This document shows, in pieces, positions 24,044 to 32,808 of a DNA stretch of 64,000 nucleotides. Position numbers and translations under genes: made by a program. The DNA comes from Streptomyces sp. CB01635 (lineage in GTDB: Bacteria; Actinomycetota; Actinomycetes; Streptomycetales; Streptomycetaceae). How positions within the stretch are numbered: position 1 is the stretch's first letter; each line of letters begins with the position of its first letter. The notes beneath the pieces were generated by a model that saw only the letters and a program-made list of their open reading frames with translations, was not told the DNA's origin and ran no database searches. The DNA lies in contig NZ_NNBL01000036.1 of NCBI RefSeq assembly GCF_002803065.1, forward strand, positions 29,006 to 93,005. Reading direction: 5' to 3'.

Positions 24044-25608
24044 CCTCGGAACGAGCGCGTGTAGCGGCACCCGTCCAGGTCGACCCAGAGCACCGCGCCG
24101 TCCAGGGCGGGGCCGGACGTCAGGCGCTCCGGCAGCCGGGGGTCGGCTCCGATGCGGAACGTCCCGTCGTCGAGCGGGACAAGTTCCGGTTCGTCGCAGG
24201 GCGCTTCCACGCCGGTCGCGGCGATCATGTGCAGTCGTCCCGCCCGCTGCACGATGCTGAAGCTGGGATACCAGGGGGTGTAGCTCCGGTAGTGACCTGC
24301 GAGTGCATGCGGGGGAGCGGTCGGCGCGGAGGGGCTGGGGCCCAGTGACTCGGGTCCGTAGAGCCAGCGTCCGTCCAGAGAGTGGTGGTAGGCGGACCAT
24401 CCTGGGTGATCGCACACCAGCCGTCCGTCCCCCGCGTCGTACAGCCTGCCGGTCACCTCGTCCGAGGTGAGCGAGAGACGGTCGTCCCCCGTGGCCTCGA
24501 CGCAGATCTGACGCGGCGTCGTTCCGTGTATCCCGACGTAGCGCTGGGCGTCGGGGATCCGCTCCGGGTCGAACAGCGCCGGGTCCGCCGGGGCTCCCTG
24601 GACGACGGCGAGCACATGGCGGGCGAAGCGGTCGATGATCTGGGACTCGCCGGGTGCGTTGGTCAGCACGACGACACCGTGCCCGCCGTCGGTGTCGACG
24701 GCGAGGTACGAGCGGTATCCGACCATCCCGCCGGCGTGCGTCAGCCAGGTGTGGCCGTCGATCACTTCCACGTCCACGCCGAGCGCGTAGCCGGAACTGA
24801 CCGCGTCGCCAGGCACCGTGACGATCTGTCGGAACCGCTCGGGACCTATGATCCTGGTGCCGTCCAGGGTGCCCCGGCCCAGCAGCATGCGGGCGAACAG
24901 GCCCAGGTCGGACGCGGTTGCCAGTACGTTCCCGTCGGCCGCCGAATACTCGAAGAAGCCGGCCGGCGCGAGCGGGGCCGACGGCAGCGGCGGGCGGTCG
25001 TCGCGCAGGAACCGGTACCCGGTGGCGAGTTCGGCGATGCCCTCGTGAGTGATCCGCGCCGCCGAGTCGCGCATGCCCAGGGGCCGCAGCAGCCGTCCGG
25101 CCATGGCGTCCGCCAGCGATTCCCCCGTCACCTGCTCGACGATCAACCCCAGCAGGTTGTAGCCCTCGTTGGAGTAGTGGAACAGCTCACCTGGTTCGGC
25201 CCAGGTCTTCGCATCGCACAGCGCGTAGCCGCGTGCGGCGGCATCGGGCAGCGCGTCGGCCCCGGCCACCAGGCCGGAGGTGTGCTGCAGGAGGTGCCGG
25301 ACGGTGATCGCGCGCGAGCCGCCGTTCGGGGCGAACCAGGGCAGGTGGTCGGCGACCGCCGCGTCGAGGTCCACTTTGCCCTCGTCCGCCAGTATGCCGA
25401 GCAGGAAGGCGGTGAAGGTCTTGCTGATGGAGCCGATCTCGAACCGCGTGCGACGGGAGACCGGCGCGCCGGACTCCGCGTTCGCGCATCCTGCGGTGAC
25501 GAACGCGGACTCGCCGGTCCCGTCGACGACGCTGATCGTGATTCCCGGCACCGGCCACCAGGTCCGCAACTGCTCCGCAAGCCCAGAGAGCACCCGTTGC
25601 ACATCCAT
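23893..25608 (-). CDS. Serine hydrolase (class C beta-lactamase/PBP4* family)
   Basis: A 571-residue protein with the penicillin-binding/beta-lactamase-C motifs: Ser60-x-x-Lys63 (SISK), Tyr145-Ser-Asn147 (HYSNEGY) and His291-Ala-Gly293 (THAGGM). There is no signal peptide, so it is probably a cytosolic amide or ester hydrolase. A beta-barrel-like C-terminal domain (about 395-520) follows. The last 50 or so codons read antisense through the PucR scrap and give an Ala-Ser repeat, so the native C-terminus has probably been replaced. ATG 25608 overlaps the permease stop (TGATG), indicating an operon and translational coupling. Hydrolysis of a small imported peptide or amide is a reasonable inference. 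Confidence 0.85.
   Translation of the reverse strand: MDVQRVLSGLAEQLRTWWPVPGITISVVDGTGESAFVTAGCANAESGAPVSRRTRFEIGSISKTFTAFLLGILADEGKVDLDAAVADHLPWFAPNGGSRAITVRHLLQHTSGLVAGADALPDAAARGYALCDAKTWAEPGELFHYSNEGYNLLGLIVEQVTGESLADAMAGRLLRPLGMRDSAARITHEGIAELATGYRFLRDDRPPLPSAPLAPAGFFEYSAADGNVLATASDLGLFARMLLGRGTLDGTRIIGPERFRQIVTVPGDAVSSGYALGVDVEVIDGHTWLTHAGGMVGYRSYLAVDTDGGHGVVVLTNAPGESQIIDRFARHVLAVVQGAPADPALFDPERIPDAQRYVGIHGTTPRQICVEATGDDRLSLTSDEVTGRLYDAGDGRLVCDHPGWSAYHHSLDGRWLYGPESLGPSPSAPTAPPHALAGHYRSYTPWYPSFSIVQRAGRLHMIAATGVEAPCDEPELVPLDDGTFRIGADPRLPERLTSGPALDGAVLWVDLDGCRYTRSFRGQPEPWEAPVRSSHTRSWRCASSMASASASASASASAKSSPETSRIRRNR
23936..23971 (+). repeat. GCCGAT hexanucleotide array (6 units)
   Basis: Six perfect tandem GCCGAT units. 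The same 6-unit array occurs at 55949-55984 in an unrelated gene. It is in frame in the PucR scrap (Asp-Ala) and antisense in the hydrolase ORF (Ala-Ser). Confidence 0.9.
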
Positions 25609-27101
25609 CAGACGCCCGCCTTCCGCGAACCGAATCCCGCGAACCGGTCCGGACCCAGCTCGACCTGGGAGGAGTCGATAGCCGCGTCCGGCCGGTCGCC
25701 TTTGACGAACCGTCGGCACAGCGGGTACAGCAGCACGGCCAGCAGCGCCACCGCGAGACTCGTGCCGAACGTCGCGGCCTCGTCGACCGCCGTACTCCAC
25801 GCCAGGTACACGATCATCGCTGTGGGCAGCACGACGACCAGGACCGCGCCGGGCCAGCCGCCGGGGACCCGAACCGGCCGGAGCATCTGCGGATATCTCC
25901 AGCGGAGGACCAGGAAGGCCACGAATTCCAGCAGGATCGAGGCCAGGGTGAGCAGCACCGTGGCTCGTAGGATCGAGCTGAAGTCGACGGCGGAGAGCAC
26001 GACGACGACGGTGGTGCTCGCCAGCAGCGCACCCACCGGCGTGTTGAACCGTCTGCTGTCCCGGGCCATCCAGCGCGGCAGGTACGCGTCCGCGGCGAGC
26101 GCCCGCGGCACCCGGGTGCTCGTCAGCAGGATCGCCATGAACAGCCCCACCAGGGAGAGCGCCGATCCCAGGGAGATCAGCACCTTCAGCCAGATTCCGC
26201 CCAGGGCGCCGCCGACCACGATGAAGTCGCCCTGGGCCCAGTCGGCGGGCGAGCCCCGGTGCAGCCCGCTGCCGATGGCGGCGATGGTGGGCAGCAGGTA
26301 GGCGGTGATGATCAACGGAACCGAGATGACCAGGGCCCGGGTGTAGGTCCGGTGCGCGTCGGCGACCTCGCCCAGCACGGTGCTCGGGCCGTCGAAGCCG
26401 AGGTACAGCCACACGATCACGCTGAGCGCGCCGGCCACAGACGAGTGGGCGCTCTGCCCCGGCACCATGAAGGGCGAGAGCACGTTGATCCCGTTGCCGA
26501 CCGCATGCCAGATGCCCAGGACCGCCAGCACCGCGAACGGTGCGAGGATCAGAAGCATCATCCCGACCGAGTACTCGCTCACCGCCTTGGAGCCGCGGTA
26601 GTTCAGGTACGCCATCGGGACGATGAGGGCGACGGTGACGATCCAGTGCAGGTCCACGACGAAACCGCCGTGGAACAGGTCCACGATCACCAGCCCCTTC
26701 CCGCGGGCGATGTCCGGGACCCAGGTGGCCAGGTAGTCGACCAGCAGGATCGGGTAGAGGGCGAGGTTCAGCACCGACCCGATCGAATTCCAGGCCCCGA
26801 ACACGAAGGCCGCACCTCTGCCGAGCGCGAGCTTCGTCCAGTAGTAGTAGCCGCCGTTGACCGGTATCGCGGCACTCAACTCCGCTGCCACCAGTGCGTT
26901 CGGCACGCCGAAGACCACCGGCACCAGGACGATCATCAGCAGGGTCATGCCCGGACCGGCGCTGGAGAGTGAGGCTTCGAGCCCGAAGGGGCCTCCGGAC
27001 ACAGTGAAGAAGAAGATTCCGACCAGGGGCAGCACGCCGAGCGTGCGTCTGCCCGCCCCGGGCGCCGACCGCGTGTTTTCCGACGGGATCAGTTCGGTCA
27101 T
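25608..27101 (-). CDS. APC-superfamily amino acid permease
   Basis: A 497-residue integral membrane transporter with about 12 hydrophobic segments. It starts with GVLPLVGIFFFTVSGGPFGL, the conserved first helix of amino acid-polyamine-organocation permeases. Later helices include VAAELSAAIPVNGGYYYW, the family helix-3 motif, and IVWLYLGFDGPSTVLGE. ATG 27101 has GGAG six bases upstream. The ORF frame extends 27 codons further but without family similarity. The stop overlaps the start of the serine hydrolase. Likely imports an amino acid, polyamine or modified peptide that the hydrolase processes. Confidence 0.9.
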   Translation of the reverse strand: MTELIPSENTRSAPGAGRRTLGVLPLVGIFFFTVSGGPFGLEASLSSAGPGMTLLMIVLVPVVFGVPNALVAAELSAAIPVNGGYYYWTKLALGRGAAFVFGAWNSIGSVLNLALYPILLVDYLATWVPDIARGKGLVIVDLFHGGFVVDLHWIVTVALIVPMAYLNYRGSKAVSEYSVGMMLLILAPFAVLAVLGIWHAVGNGINVLSPFMVPGQSAHSSVAGALSVIVWLYLGFDGPSTVLGEVADAHRTYTRALVISVPLIITAYLLPTIAAIGSGLHRGSPADWAQGDFIVVGGALGGIWLKVLISLGSALSLVGLFMAILLTSTRVPRALAADAYLPRWMARDSRRFNTPVGALLASTTVVVVLSAVDFSSILRATVLLTLASILLEFVAFLVLRWRYPQMLRPVRVPGGWPGAVLVVVLPTAMIVYLAWSTAVDEAATFGTSLAVALLAVLLYPLCRRFVKGDRPDAAIDSSQVELGPDRFAGFGSRKAGV

Positions 27102-27741
27102 CCTGGGCTCCACTCTCCGTTCGCGCCTGGTCGGCACAACGTACGGGGGCGTCACCGGGGCCGTCCTCGTCGTGCGCGCCAAAGCCGCGGCCCGTCAGTT
27201 GTCGCTGCCGCCAACGTCGGGCTGATCCACCCGGAACACGACGAAGCCCCGGGCGAGCCCGCCGTCTGCTGCAGCGTCTCAACCGTGGCGGCAGAGGCAC
27301 CCGCGTGGAGATACATCCGGTCAACCAAGCCCAGGTCCGCGTCCGCTGCAGCGGGTGGTGGAGCACCGGGCGATGAACGTGCGCCGCTGGGACCGGGTCG
27401 TGGGCGCGTGGGCGGCTGGCGACTGTCAGGGCCTGGACGCCGCATGGACAACCGACGTCCTGCCGGACCTGGGCTCGCAGTGGGGCCAGTACGAGTACGT
27501 CATCAACGTCGGCTTCGCGCATAGCCGGTGGTGTGGGATCTCAAGTTCGTCTGCACAATCTCACCGCCCGCTCCATACCGACTGCACTCTCCGTGCTTCT
27601 CGACGAACTCGCCCACCGCGCACGGCACATCGAACTGGCCGGCGAGAGCCCCGCCGCAGCACCTCCCACCTTGCCTGGGGTTACGCCTCCCTGCCCGTCT
27701 CACTCTCCGCACGCGGTTCATGGGTGAGCTATCCTCCGCGC
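27102..27741. other. Intergenic region, no supported gene
   Basis: A plus frame near 27372-27520 (VGAWAAGDCQGLDAAW; QWGQYEYVINVGF) looks protein-like but matches nothing recognised. It ends at the transposon-end-like repeat 27532-27570. The upstream part would hold the permease promoter. Confidence 0.35.
27532..27570 (+). repeat. Third copy of the GGGATCTCA end repeat
   Basis: TGTGGGATCTCA followed by AGTTCG-N8-AATCTCACCGCCC. It shares the first 12 bp and the later ATCTCAC with the repeats at 2369 and 6119 (inverted). A solitary terminal-repeat-like sequence adjacent to an unassigned scrap. Confidence 0.5.
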
Positions 27742-28374
27742 ATGCGCGGACAGTTCACCGGCTGGCCGGAGCAGGCCATGGACGTGTTGTGGCAGCTCCA
27801 GGGCGAACCCACCCACGCGACCCGCGAGCGCTACCGCGCGGACCGCGAACGCCTGATCCGGCAGCCGATGATCGCCCTGCTCAACGAGGTCGCGGACACC
27901 GACCCCCGGTACGAGGACTTCTCCGTCTGGCACTATCGCACCGACTCCTGGTGGTGGCAGCACCAGGGCGCGGTGATCCGGCTCGGCCGCAAGATCGAGA
28001 TCGGTCTCCGGTTCGACCTGGACGGCCTGCGGATCCAGGGCGCCTGGTGGTACCCCGATCCCGGCCAGGTGGACATGTTCCGCAAAGCCGTGGCCTCCGA
28101 GGGGAGCGGCCGCGAACTGTCCGCCATCGTCGAGGACGTGCGGAAGAAGGGCTACGACATCTCCGGGGACGTGATGAAACGCCCCCCGCGCGGCTACCCG
28201 ACGGACCACGCCCGCACGAAGCTGCTGCGCCACCGTTCGCTGATCGCCGCCCGTCCTCTCGGCTGCGAGGAGTGGCTGCACACCCCCGAGGCGGTTGACC
28301 GGGTCCTCTCGGCCGCCGCCGACCTGGACGCCCTGATGACGTGGCTGGTCCGCCACGTGAAGGGCGCCGCCTGA
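27742..28374 (+). CDS. DUF2461 family protein
   Basis: A 210-residue protein matching DUF2461 (TIGR02453) throughout: FTGWPEQAMDVLWQLQGEPT, YRADRERLIRQPM, the central FSVWHYRTDSWWWQHQGAVI, GAWWYPDPGQVDMFRKAV, then GYPTDHARTKLLRHRSLIAA and a C-terminal WLVRHV. The fold and role are not established for the family. ATG 27742 places the conserved FxGW near the N-terminus as usual. No operon partner. Confidence 0.87.
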   Translation: MRGQFTGWPEQAMDVLWQLQGEPTHATRERYRADRERLIRQPMIALLNEVADTDPRYEDFSVWHYRTDSWWWQHQGAVIRLGRKIEIGLRFDLDGLRIQGAWWYPDPGQVDMFRKAVASEGSGRELSAIVEDVRKKGYDISGDVMKRPPRGYPTDHARTKLLRHRSLIAARPLGCEEWLHTPEAVDRVLSAAADLDALMTWLVRHVKGAA

Positions 28375-28788
28375 CATCACGAGGGCGCCGCGCGGAACGG
28401 GAGAACCACACCCGTGCCGCCGGCCCCCCGCGCTCAGAAGGTGATGCGCACCTTCAGCGCCGACCGGTCGTCCATCGCCCGATCTTCGTCCGGCACCCCG
28501 GCCAGGGGGACGGCACGGTCGAGGACGGGCTCCAGAGAGCACATCGGGCAGGAGTTTGAGAATGCAGGCGCGGACCGGGGCGATGCCCCGCGCGGCGCGA
28601 TGTTGCGGTCGAACATCCGGCGGCAGAACGACCCCCGCGTTACCCGCCGTACGGCACCCCTACACAGCCGACCGCACCGCCGTCCCGGGTGATAGCGGGC
28701 CGTGAGACACCGCAGGTCAGCGATCTGCCCGTCCGGAGCGGCCTCAGTAGACCTGGCGGGGATGCACCGAGAGCCGAGACAACCGCAG
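28375..28788. other. Intergenic region
   Basis: No gene supported on either strand. GC-rich sequence with no clear terminator or repeat seen. Confidence 0.3.
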
Positions 28789-29259
28789 ATGAAGCAGCGT
28801 GAGACACCGCGAGAAGCCCTCGAGCAGCAGTTGGACAACGCCTACCGGGAGCGCGCCCACCTCGTCGCCCTCCTCGCCGCCATGACCTCTGGCGCTGTCA
28901 TCGTGCCCGCGCCCGATATCGATGACGAGGACAGCTGGCAGATCGCGCACCTCAACATCGGCGGCCGGCAAGCGAGCTGGCACATCAGCCCGCGTGACGC
29001 GGACCTGCTCGAGGCCGTAGAACACGTACCGGCCGACGATCCGCGCGCCCGCTGGGACGGCCACAGCACCGAAGACAAGTACGCCCGCATCCGCCAGCAC
29101 ACACGGCTGCTGTACCGGGCCTGCGGGCCCGAGTGCGCAGAGATGCACCAAGGCGGACACCGCTGCCGCCCCAACAGGCCCGGCTCGGAGGGCGGCTCGT
29201 CGATAGCCGACTGCGCCGCGGACGACCGCCGCCGGCTGCTGGAGAAGGAGGGCGAATGA
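28789..29259 (+). CDS. Mobile-element-type hypothetical protein
   Basis: A 156-residue cytosolic protein from ATG 28789 (ATG 28762 is an alternative). It has an N-terminal helix (REALEQQLDNAYRERAHLVA), a hydrophobic patch, then DSWQIAHLNIGGRQASWHIS and DGHSTEDKYARIRQHTRLLY. This type of small protein recurs on Streptomyces plasmids and integrative elements. Its ending, DDRRRLLEKEGE, is nearly repeated in the fragment ending at 30633. Function unknown. Confidence 0.6.
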   Translation: MKQRETPREALEQQLDNAYRERAHLVALLAAMTSGAVIVPAPDIDDEDSWQIAHLNIGGRQASWHISPRDADLLEAVEHVPADDPRARWDGHSTEDKYARIRQHTRLLYRACGPECAEMHQGGHRCRPNRPGSEGGSSIADCAADDRRRLLEKEGE

Positions 29260-29437
29260 CCGCGATCTGCCCTTGGGCTGCGTCTTCGCCTACGCCGTTC
29301 TCGCTCCGCCGCCCGCCCACCACTGGCAGCCCGCGCCGACCCACAGCTCCGCCCGCCCCTGAACCACGGGACGGGCAGGGCGACTTGGCAGATCTGGCAC
29401 CTCGCGGCACTGCGCGGCCCGTGCTACATCTCTGGAC

Positions 29438-29959
29438 ATGAACTCCTCTGGCAAGGACGGCAGTTCGGGCTCTGTGCACGAGTGGATCAACTCGCTGGGG
29501 GTGTTGTGCGCGGTCGCTCTCTCCCTCTTCGCTCTGTATCGCGATCAGACGCAGCGGGCCAGCGACGAGGAACGGGAGGCGATGAAGGTCGCCGTGTACT
29601 GGAACGGTCCCGCAACTGCGCCTACCGGGGTGATGGTGGAGAACCAGCAGTCGGTCCGCATATTGGATGTGACTGTTCGGCTTGAGGTGGGCGGCTCGAG
29701 CGTCCAACGGGTTGAGTTCGGTGAGGTGCATTCATGCACGATGGATTGGTTCTCGTTTGGTGACCATCAGTCACAGGTCCGCACTGACGCCATGGTTGTG
29801 CTCCAGTTCCGGGACGGCTCGGGGCGTCGGTGGCAGATGAAGCCGGGGGCGGTCCTGAACAAGATCGACGACAAGGAGTCTCGCCGGGCCGACGGGGACG
29901 AGCTGGTTGCCGCCTGGGGCCTTAGCCGCGGGACCAACTCCTCCAACGGTTGCGGCTAG
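29438..29959 (+). CDS. Membrane-anchored hypothetical protein
   Basis: A 173-residue protein with one N-terminal transmembrane segment (INSLGVLCAVALSLFALYRD, about 17-36), then a soluble beta-rich domain (VRILDVTVRLEVGGSSVQRV; AMVVLQFRDGSGRRWQM). No family recognised. The architecture (short tail, one helix, beta domain) is common among Streptomyces accessory proteins. Confidence 0.6.
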   Translation: MNSSGKDGSSGSVHEWINSLGVLCAVALSLFALYRDQTQRASDEEREAMKVAVYWNGPATAPTGVMVENQQSVRILDVTVRLEVGGSSVQRVEFGEVHSCTMDWFSFGDHQSQVRTDAMVVLQFRDGSGRRWQMKPGAVLNKIDDKESRRADGDELVAAWGLSRGTNSSNGCG

Positions 29960-30058
29960 CGCCCGCTCACGCCAGTCGGCGTCACCTGGGTGTTCGCCGG
30001 CCTGACGGGGATCCTCCAGCACCCCCGCTGAGCCCGACCGCAGGCCCGCATGACAGGA

Positions 30059-30091
30059 ACGCCCCCGCCGCCGGGTTGGCTGCGGGGGCGT
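30059..30091. terminator. Bidirectional terminator
   Basis: ACGCCCCCGC (30059-30068) pairs perfectly with GCGGGGGCGT (30082-30091). It lies between the converging gene ending at 29959 and the helicase fragment ending at 30094. Confidence 0.65.
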
Positions 30092-30093
30092 AG

Positions 30094-30490
30094 CTACCAG
30101 CGCACTCCTAGCGCGTCGAGGGCCGCGATCTGGCCTGCGGTGAGCCGGCCGTCGCGGCGGGCGGCACGCTGCCGGGTGAGCCAGAAATCCACGCGCAGTC
30201 CGCCCACCCACAGCCCGCCTGGGACGCGAAGGGCTCCAGGCTCGGAGTGGAACGCCTTGGCTGCCACGATCCCTCTGGACCAGGACTTTGCCCCCACCGC
30301 TTGCCGCTGGTCGCTCTGGTCAGGCAGACGTCGAGGGCGTGCATCCCACGACATCCCCAGTGCGTTGAGCGCATCGATGACGGTCTGGTCCAGCTCGCCC
30401 TCAGCCCGAGCTTTGCGCTGTCGGGCGAGCCACACCCCGAGAGCCACCGGCCCCACCCGGTCGTGGTGGGGCACGTCGAGGTCGCCGTCT
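30094..30490 (-). pseudogene. Helicase-associated (HA) domain fragment
   Basis: Two HA-domain repeats (pattern LGxWLxxQRxxxxxGxLxxxxxxxLxxLGxxW) are visible: LGVWLARQRKARAEGELDQT-VIDALNALGMSWD, and VDFWLTRQRAARRDGRLTAG-QIAALDALGVRW at the C-terminus. In complete proteins these follow a DEAD/DEAH helicase core, which is missing. The stretch between the repeats is out of pattern, so it is a 5'-truncated relic. Confidence 0.65.
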
Positions 30491-30633
30491 CCGTGCGCGC
30501 TCACGCCATTCAGCAGGCCCGCGACGCCCTGGCCCTCATCGACGCGCCGATCGCACCCGCCCACGACGAGCCGAGCGTCGCCGAATGCCGCGACGCGGAT
30601 CGCCGTTGGCTGCTGGAGAAGGAGGGCGTGTGA
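30480..30633 (+). pseudogene. Fragment of a mobile-element hypothetical
   Basis: The C-terminal piece VAECRDADRRWLLEKEGV-stop resembles the end of the protein at 28789-29259. Upstream the frame is antisense to the helicase fragment. Probably one end of a rearrangement between related genes. Confidence 0.3.
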
Positions 30634-30831
30634 CTTCAGCCCGAGCCGGGCGGCGCCGCCTCACCGCGGCTGTCATCCTGCTCCCCATCCGGAGGGTGAA
30701 GCGCCCCCTCAACGGCCGTTCGGCGGGGCGACTTACCCCTCGCCATCCCGGCGGCAGCACGGGCCAACTGTGCCTGCAGCTGGTCGAACGCCGCCGGGCC
30801 CGATAGCTCCCGCAACCTGCGACTTCTGCTC

Positions 30832-31200
30832 ATGCATGTTCAACGCGCCAACGCACAGTCCGTAACTGCAATACCGCCGAACGGAGCACCCGCCGATGTC
30901 CCTCGACGACGTCACCGCCCCCGCCTGCACATCGTCATCGACACCCGCGCCCGCCTCGGCTACACCGCGCCGATCGGGTCCACGGACCAGGACCGCATCC
31001 AACACCTGACCGTCGCCCTGCCACCCGTCCACGCCGCCCGCCTCTTCGAGGCCCAAGAGGCCGGTGCCAGCGACGCCCGGCTCCAGGAAATCGCGGCCGA
31101 AGGGCTCAAGGAGGTCTACCTCCAGGACGGCGGCCGCCGCGCCGGCAGCCTGGAAGAGGTCCGGTTCACGGACATCGAGCACCTCGAGTTCGACCTCTAG
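30832..31200 (+). CDS. Hypothetical protein
   Basis: A 122-residue frame. The convincing part is about 28-122: RPRLHIVIDTRARLGYTAPI, LTVALPPVHAARLFEAQEAG, ARLQEIAAEGLKEVYLQDGG, FTDIEHLEFDL. The N-terminal 25 residues are poor and the true start may be a later GTG. No family recognised. A strong terminator hairpin follows 22 nt after the stop. Confidence 0.5.
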   Translation: MHVQRANAQSVTAIPPNGAPADVPRRRHRPRLHIVIDTRARLGYTAPIGSTDQDRIQHLTVALPPVHAARLFEAQEAGASDARLQEIAAEGLKEVYLQDGGRRAGSLEEVRFTDIEHLEFDL

Positions 31201-31221
31201 CAGCCGCACCTCGACCAGCCC

Positions 31222-31254
31222 GCGAGCCCCGGACCGATGCGGTCCGGGGCTCGC
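31222..31254 (+). terminator. Strong hairpin terminator
   Basis: GCGAGCCCCGGACC pairs perfectly (14 bp) with GGTCCGGGGCTCGC around the loop GATGC, directly after the hypothetical gene ending at 31200. Confidence 0.8.
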
Positions 31255-31382
31255 TCACATATCCGCAGGGATCGGATGTTCATGCACGCGACGTCGTGCC
31301 CAACGAGACCGCCGCGCACTGGTCACCACGGTGGCGAGGCCAGGTCTGCGGCGCGGTGAAAAGCCCACGGCCGCTCAGCGGG

Positions 31383-31640
31383 TCAGCCTCCAGCGGGTGA
31401 ACACGCATGGGTCGGGGCCGGCATGAACTCCGAAGGGAGCTCGATCCGCTCGAGAAGGAATCCCTCGCCGGGGACGTGCACGGTGTAGCCGCAGCCCTTG
31501 TAGAAGGCGCCCAGGTCCCGGTCGGTCTCGAAGGACCCGTACAGCAGGAAGTAGTCAAGCTGGTCGTAGACCTGCCATGCCCGCTTCAGCCTCGCGCAGA
31601 CGTTTTGGACAGTACGGATTTTGTCTGGCAAGGTCGCCTG
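31383..31640 (-). pseudogene. GNAT-like acetyltransferase C-terminal fragment
   Basis: The minus frame QVYDQLDYFLLYGSFETDRD, LGAFYKGCGYTVHVPGEGFL resembles the last strand-helix-strand of GNAT acetyltransferases (xxFYxxxGFxxxxxG). Upstream sequence is out of pattern and antisense to the small gene at 31677. Treated as a remnant. Confidence 0.45.
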
Positions 31641-31676
31641 TCCGATCCCCGATGACACCGGAAGGCGGTGCGGAAC

Positions 31677-31892
31677 ATGACCGAGGTGAGCACGCGCAGC
31701 GTCCGGGACGCCGCTGTCGCCACGCACCTGCGCAGGACGACCACCCTCGACGTGCCCGAGGAGTTCGAGACGTGGTCCGTCGCGGACCTGGCGGGCTGGC
31801 TCCACGACACGGAGGACGACCCGCAGGTGTCCGACGAGGACTTCTACCAGGCCCGCAAGGCCGTAGAGATGCTGGGAGTCGAGGACGTCTGA
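31677..31892 (+). CDS. Small hypothetical protein
   Basis: A 71-residue acidic protein (MTEVSTRSVRDAAVATHLRR; EEFETWSVADLAGWLHDTED; EDFYQARKAVEMLGVEDV). ATG 31677 is preferred to ATG 31668. Helix-rich, no motif. Supported only by composition and a clean frame. Confidence 0.4.
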   Translation: MTEVSTRSVRDAAVATHLRRTTTLDVPEEFETWSVADLAGWLHDTEDDPQVSDEDFYQARKAVEMLGVEDV

Positions 31893-32299
31893 CCGGTGGG
31901 CATGTCCGCGCGGTCTCGCGCGGACATGCAGCATTCGCACGGTCCAGTCGGCGCCCGGGCGCTGCTCGTGCAGCAAGGCCGGCCTCCCTGTGCAACGGGC
32001 GGTTCGATACGCGATACGCGGCGTGCATCCCGTAACCGCACTCGTCACAGGCCATCGGTGCGGGCGGCCGGGCCCAGTCCAGCCCCAGATCTGCGGTTGC
32101 CCGGAGTGGCTCCGTTACTCTCTCGACTCGCATCGCGGAGGCGACCGCATCTCGCCAAGAACCCCTTCGCGTTTGACGACGCCCTCGGCAGCTGATCGCG
32201 AATGGCGACCCAGTCGGCGCGGCGGCTGGCAGCGGCCTTCAGCATCACGAGGGGCCCAACCGGCAAGCTGGGTGCGCCGGTGACAGCCTGTGCCGTGCG
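31893..32299. other. Intergenic region
   Basis: No gene supported. Several short GC-rich frames on both strands lack recognisable content. Confidence 0.3.
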
Positions 32300-32761
32300 T
32301 CAGATCTGGTCCGCGAGGCGCACGTAGTCGTAGTAGAGAGGGTCCCCGTCCTCGTCCACCGGGTACTCGTAGCTGCTCTGGTTGGCGAGGACGATCTTCA
32401 GCTCCGGCAGCTCGTCGAAACCGAGGTCGTTCTCGGTGATCTCGTGGCCCCGCTCCGCGAACAGCTCGAAGAGGTCCACACTCGGGGTGCGGAAGACGTC
32501 GAGACCGTCGAGGAGCACGCGTACGTCGGCGTCCTCGTCGAGGAACCGGAACAGCTCCACGCCGCTCAGCGCGCCCTTGGTGAAGCCGAGCATCACGTTC
32601 AGGCCGGACGCGTCGTGCTTGAGCAGGATCTGCCCGGGCTCCGGATCACTGGAGGCGACCCGCAGCAGCCCCCAAGCCTGGACCGCGTCGCGCGCCTCCT
32701 GCGCCGACATGCCGAGCCGCAGCGGCCCGACACCGACCAGCGGCAGTAGTTCCAGTTCCAT
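32300..32761 (-). CDS. Candidate immunity protein for the RHS toxin
   Basis: A 153-residue acidic protein: MELELLPLVGVGPLRLGMSA at the N-terminus, VELFRFLDEDADVRVLLDGL in the middle, and a final Tyr/Asp-rich DEDGDPLYYDYVRL. It lies 47 bp downstream of the RHS toxin C-terminus on the same strand, the usual place for the cognate immunity gene. The PLRLGMSAxxAR start recurs in small proteins beside actinobacterial polymorphic toxins. Binding to the adjacent toxin is an inference from position. Confidence 0.65.
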   Translation of the reverse strand: MELELLPLVGVGPLRLGMSAQEARDAVQAWGLLRVASSDPEPGQILLKHDASGLNVMLGFTKGALSGVELFRFLDEDADVRVLLDGLDVFRTPSVDLFELFAERGHEITENDLGFDELPELKIVLANQSSYEYPVDEDGDPLYYDYVRLADQI

Positions 32762-32808
32762 GTTCCGTCCTTCGCCTTTCTCGATGCCCTAGTGACGTGC
32801 CGCGGACC

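Noticed and set aside
25609..27522. Extension of the serine hydrolase frame to a 1209-residue protein
   Set aside because: The upstream 600 codons are an out-of-frame reading of the permease gene. The TGATG overlap and family start at 25608 define the hydrolase.
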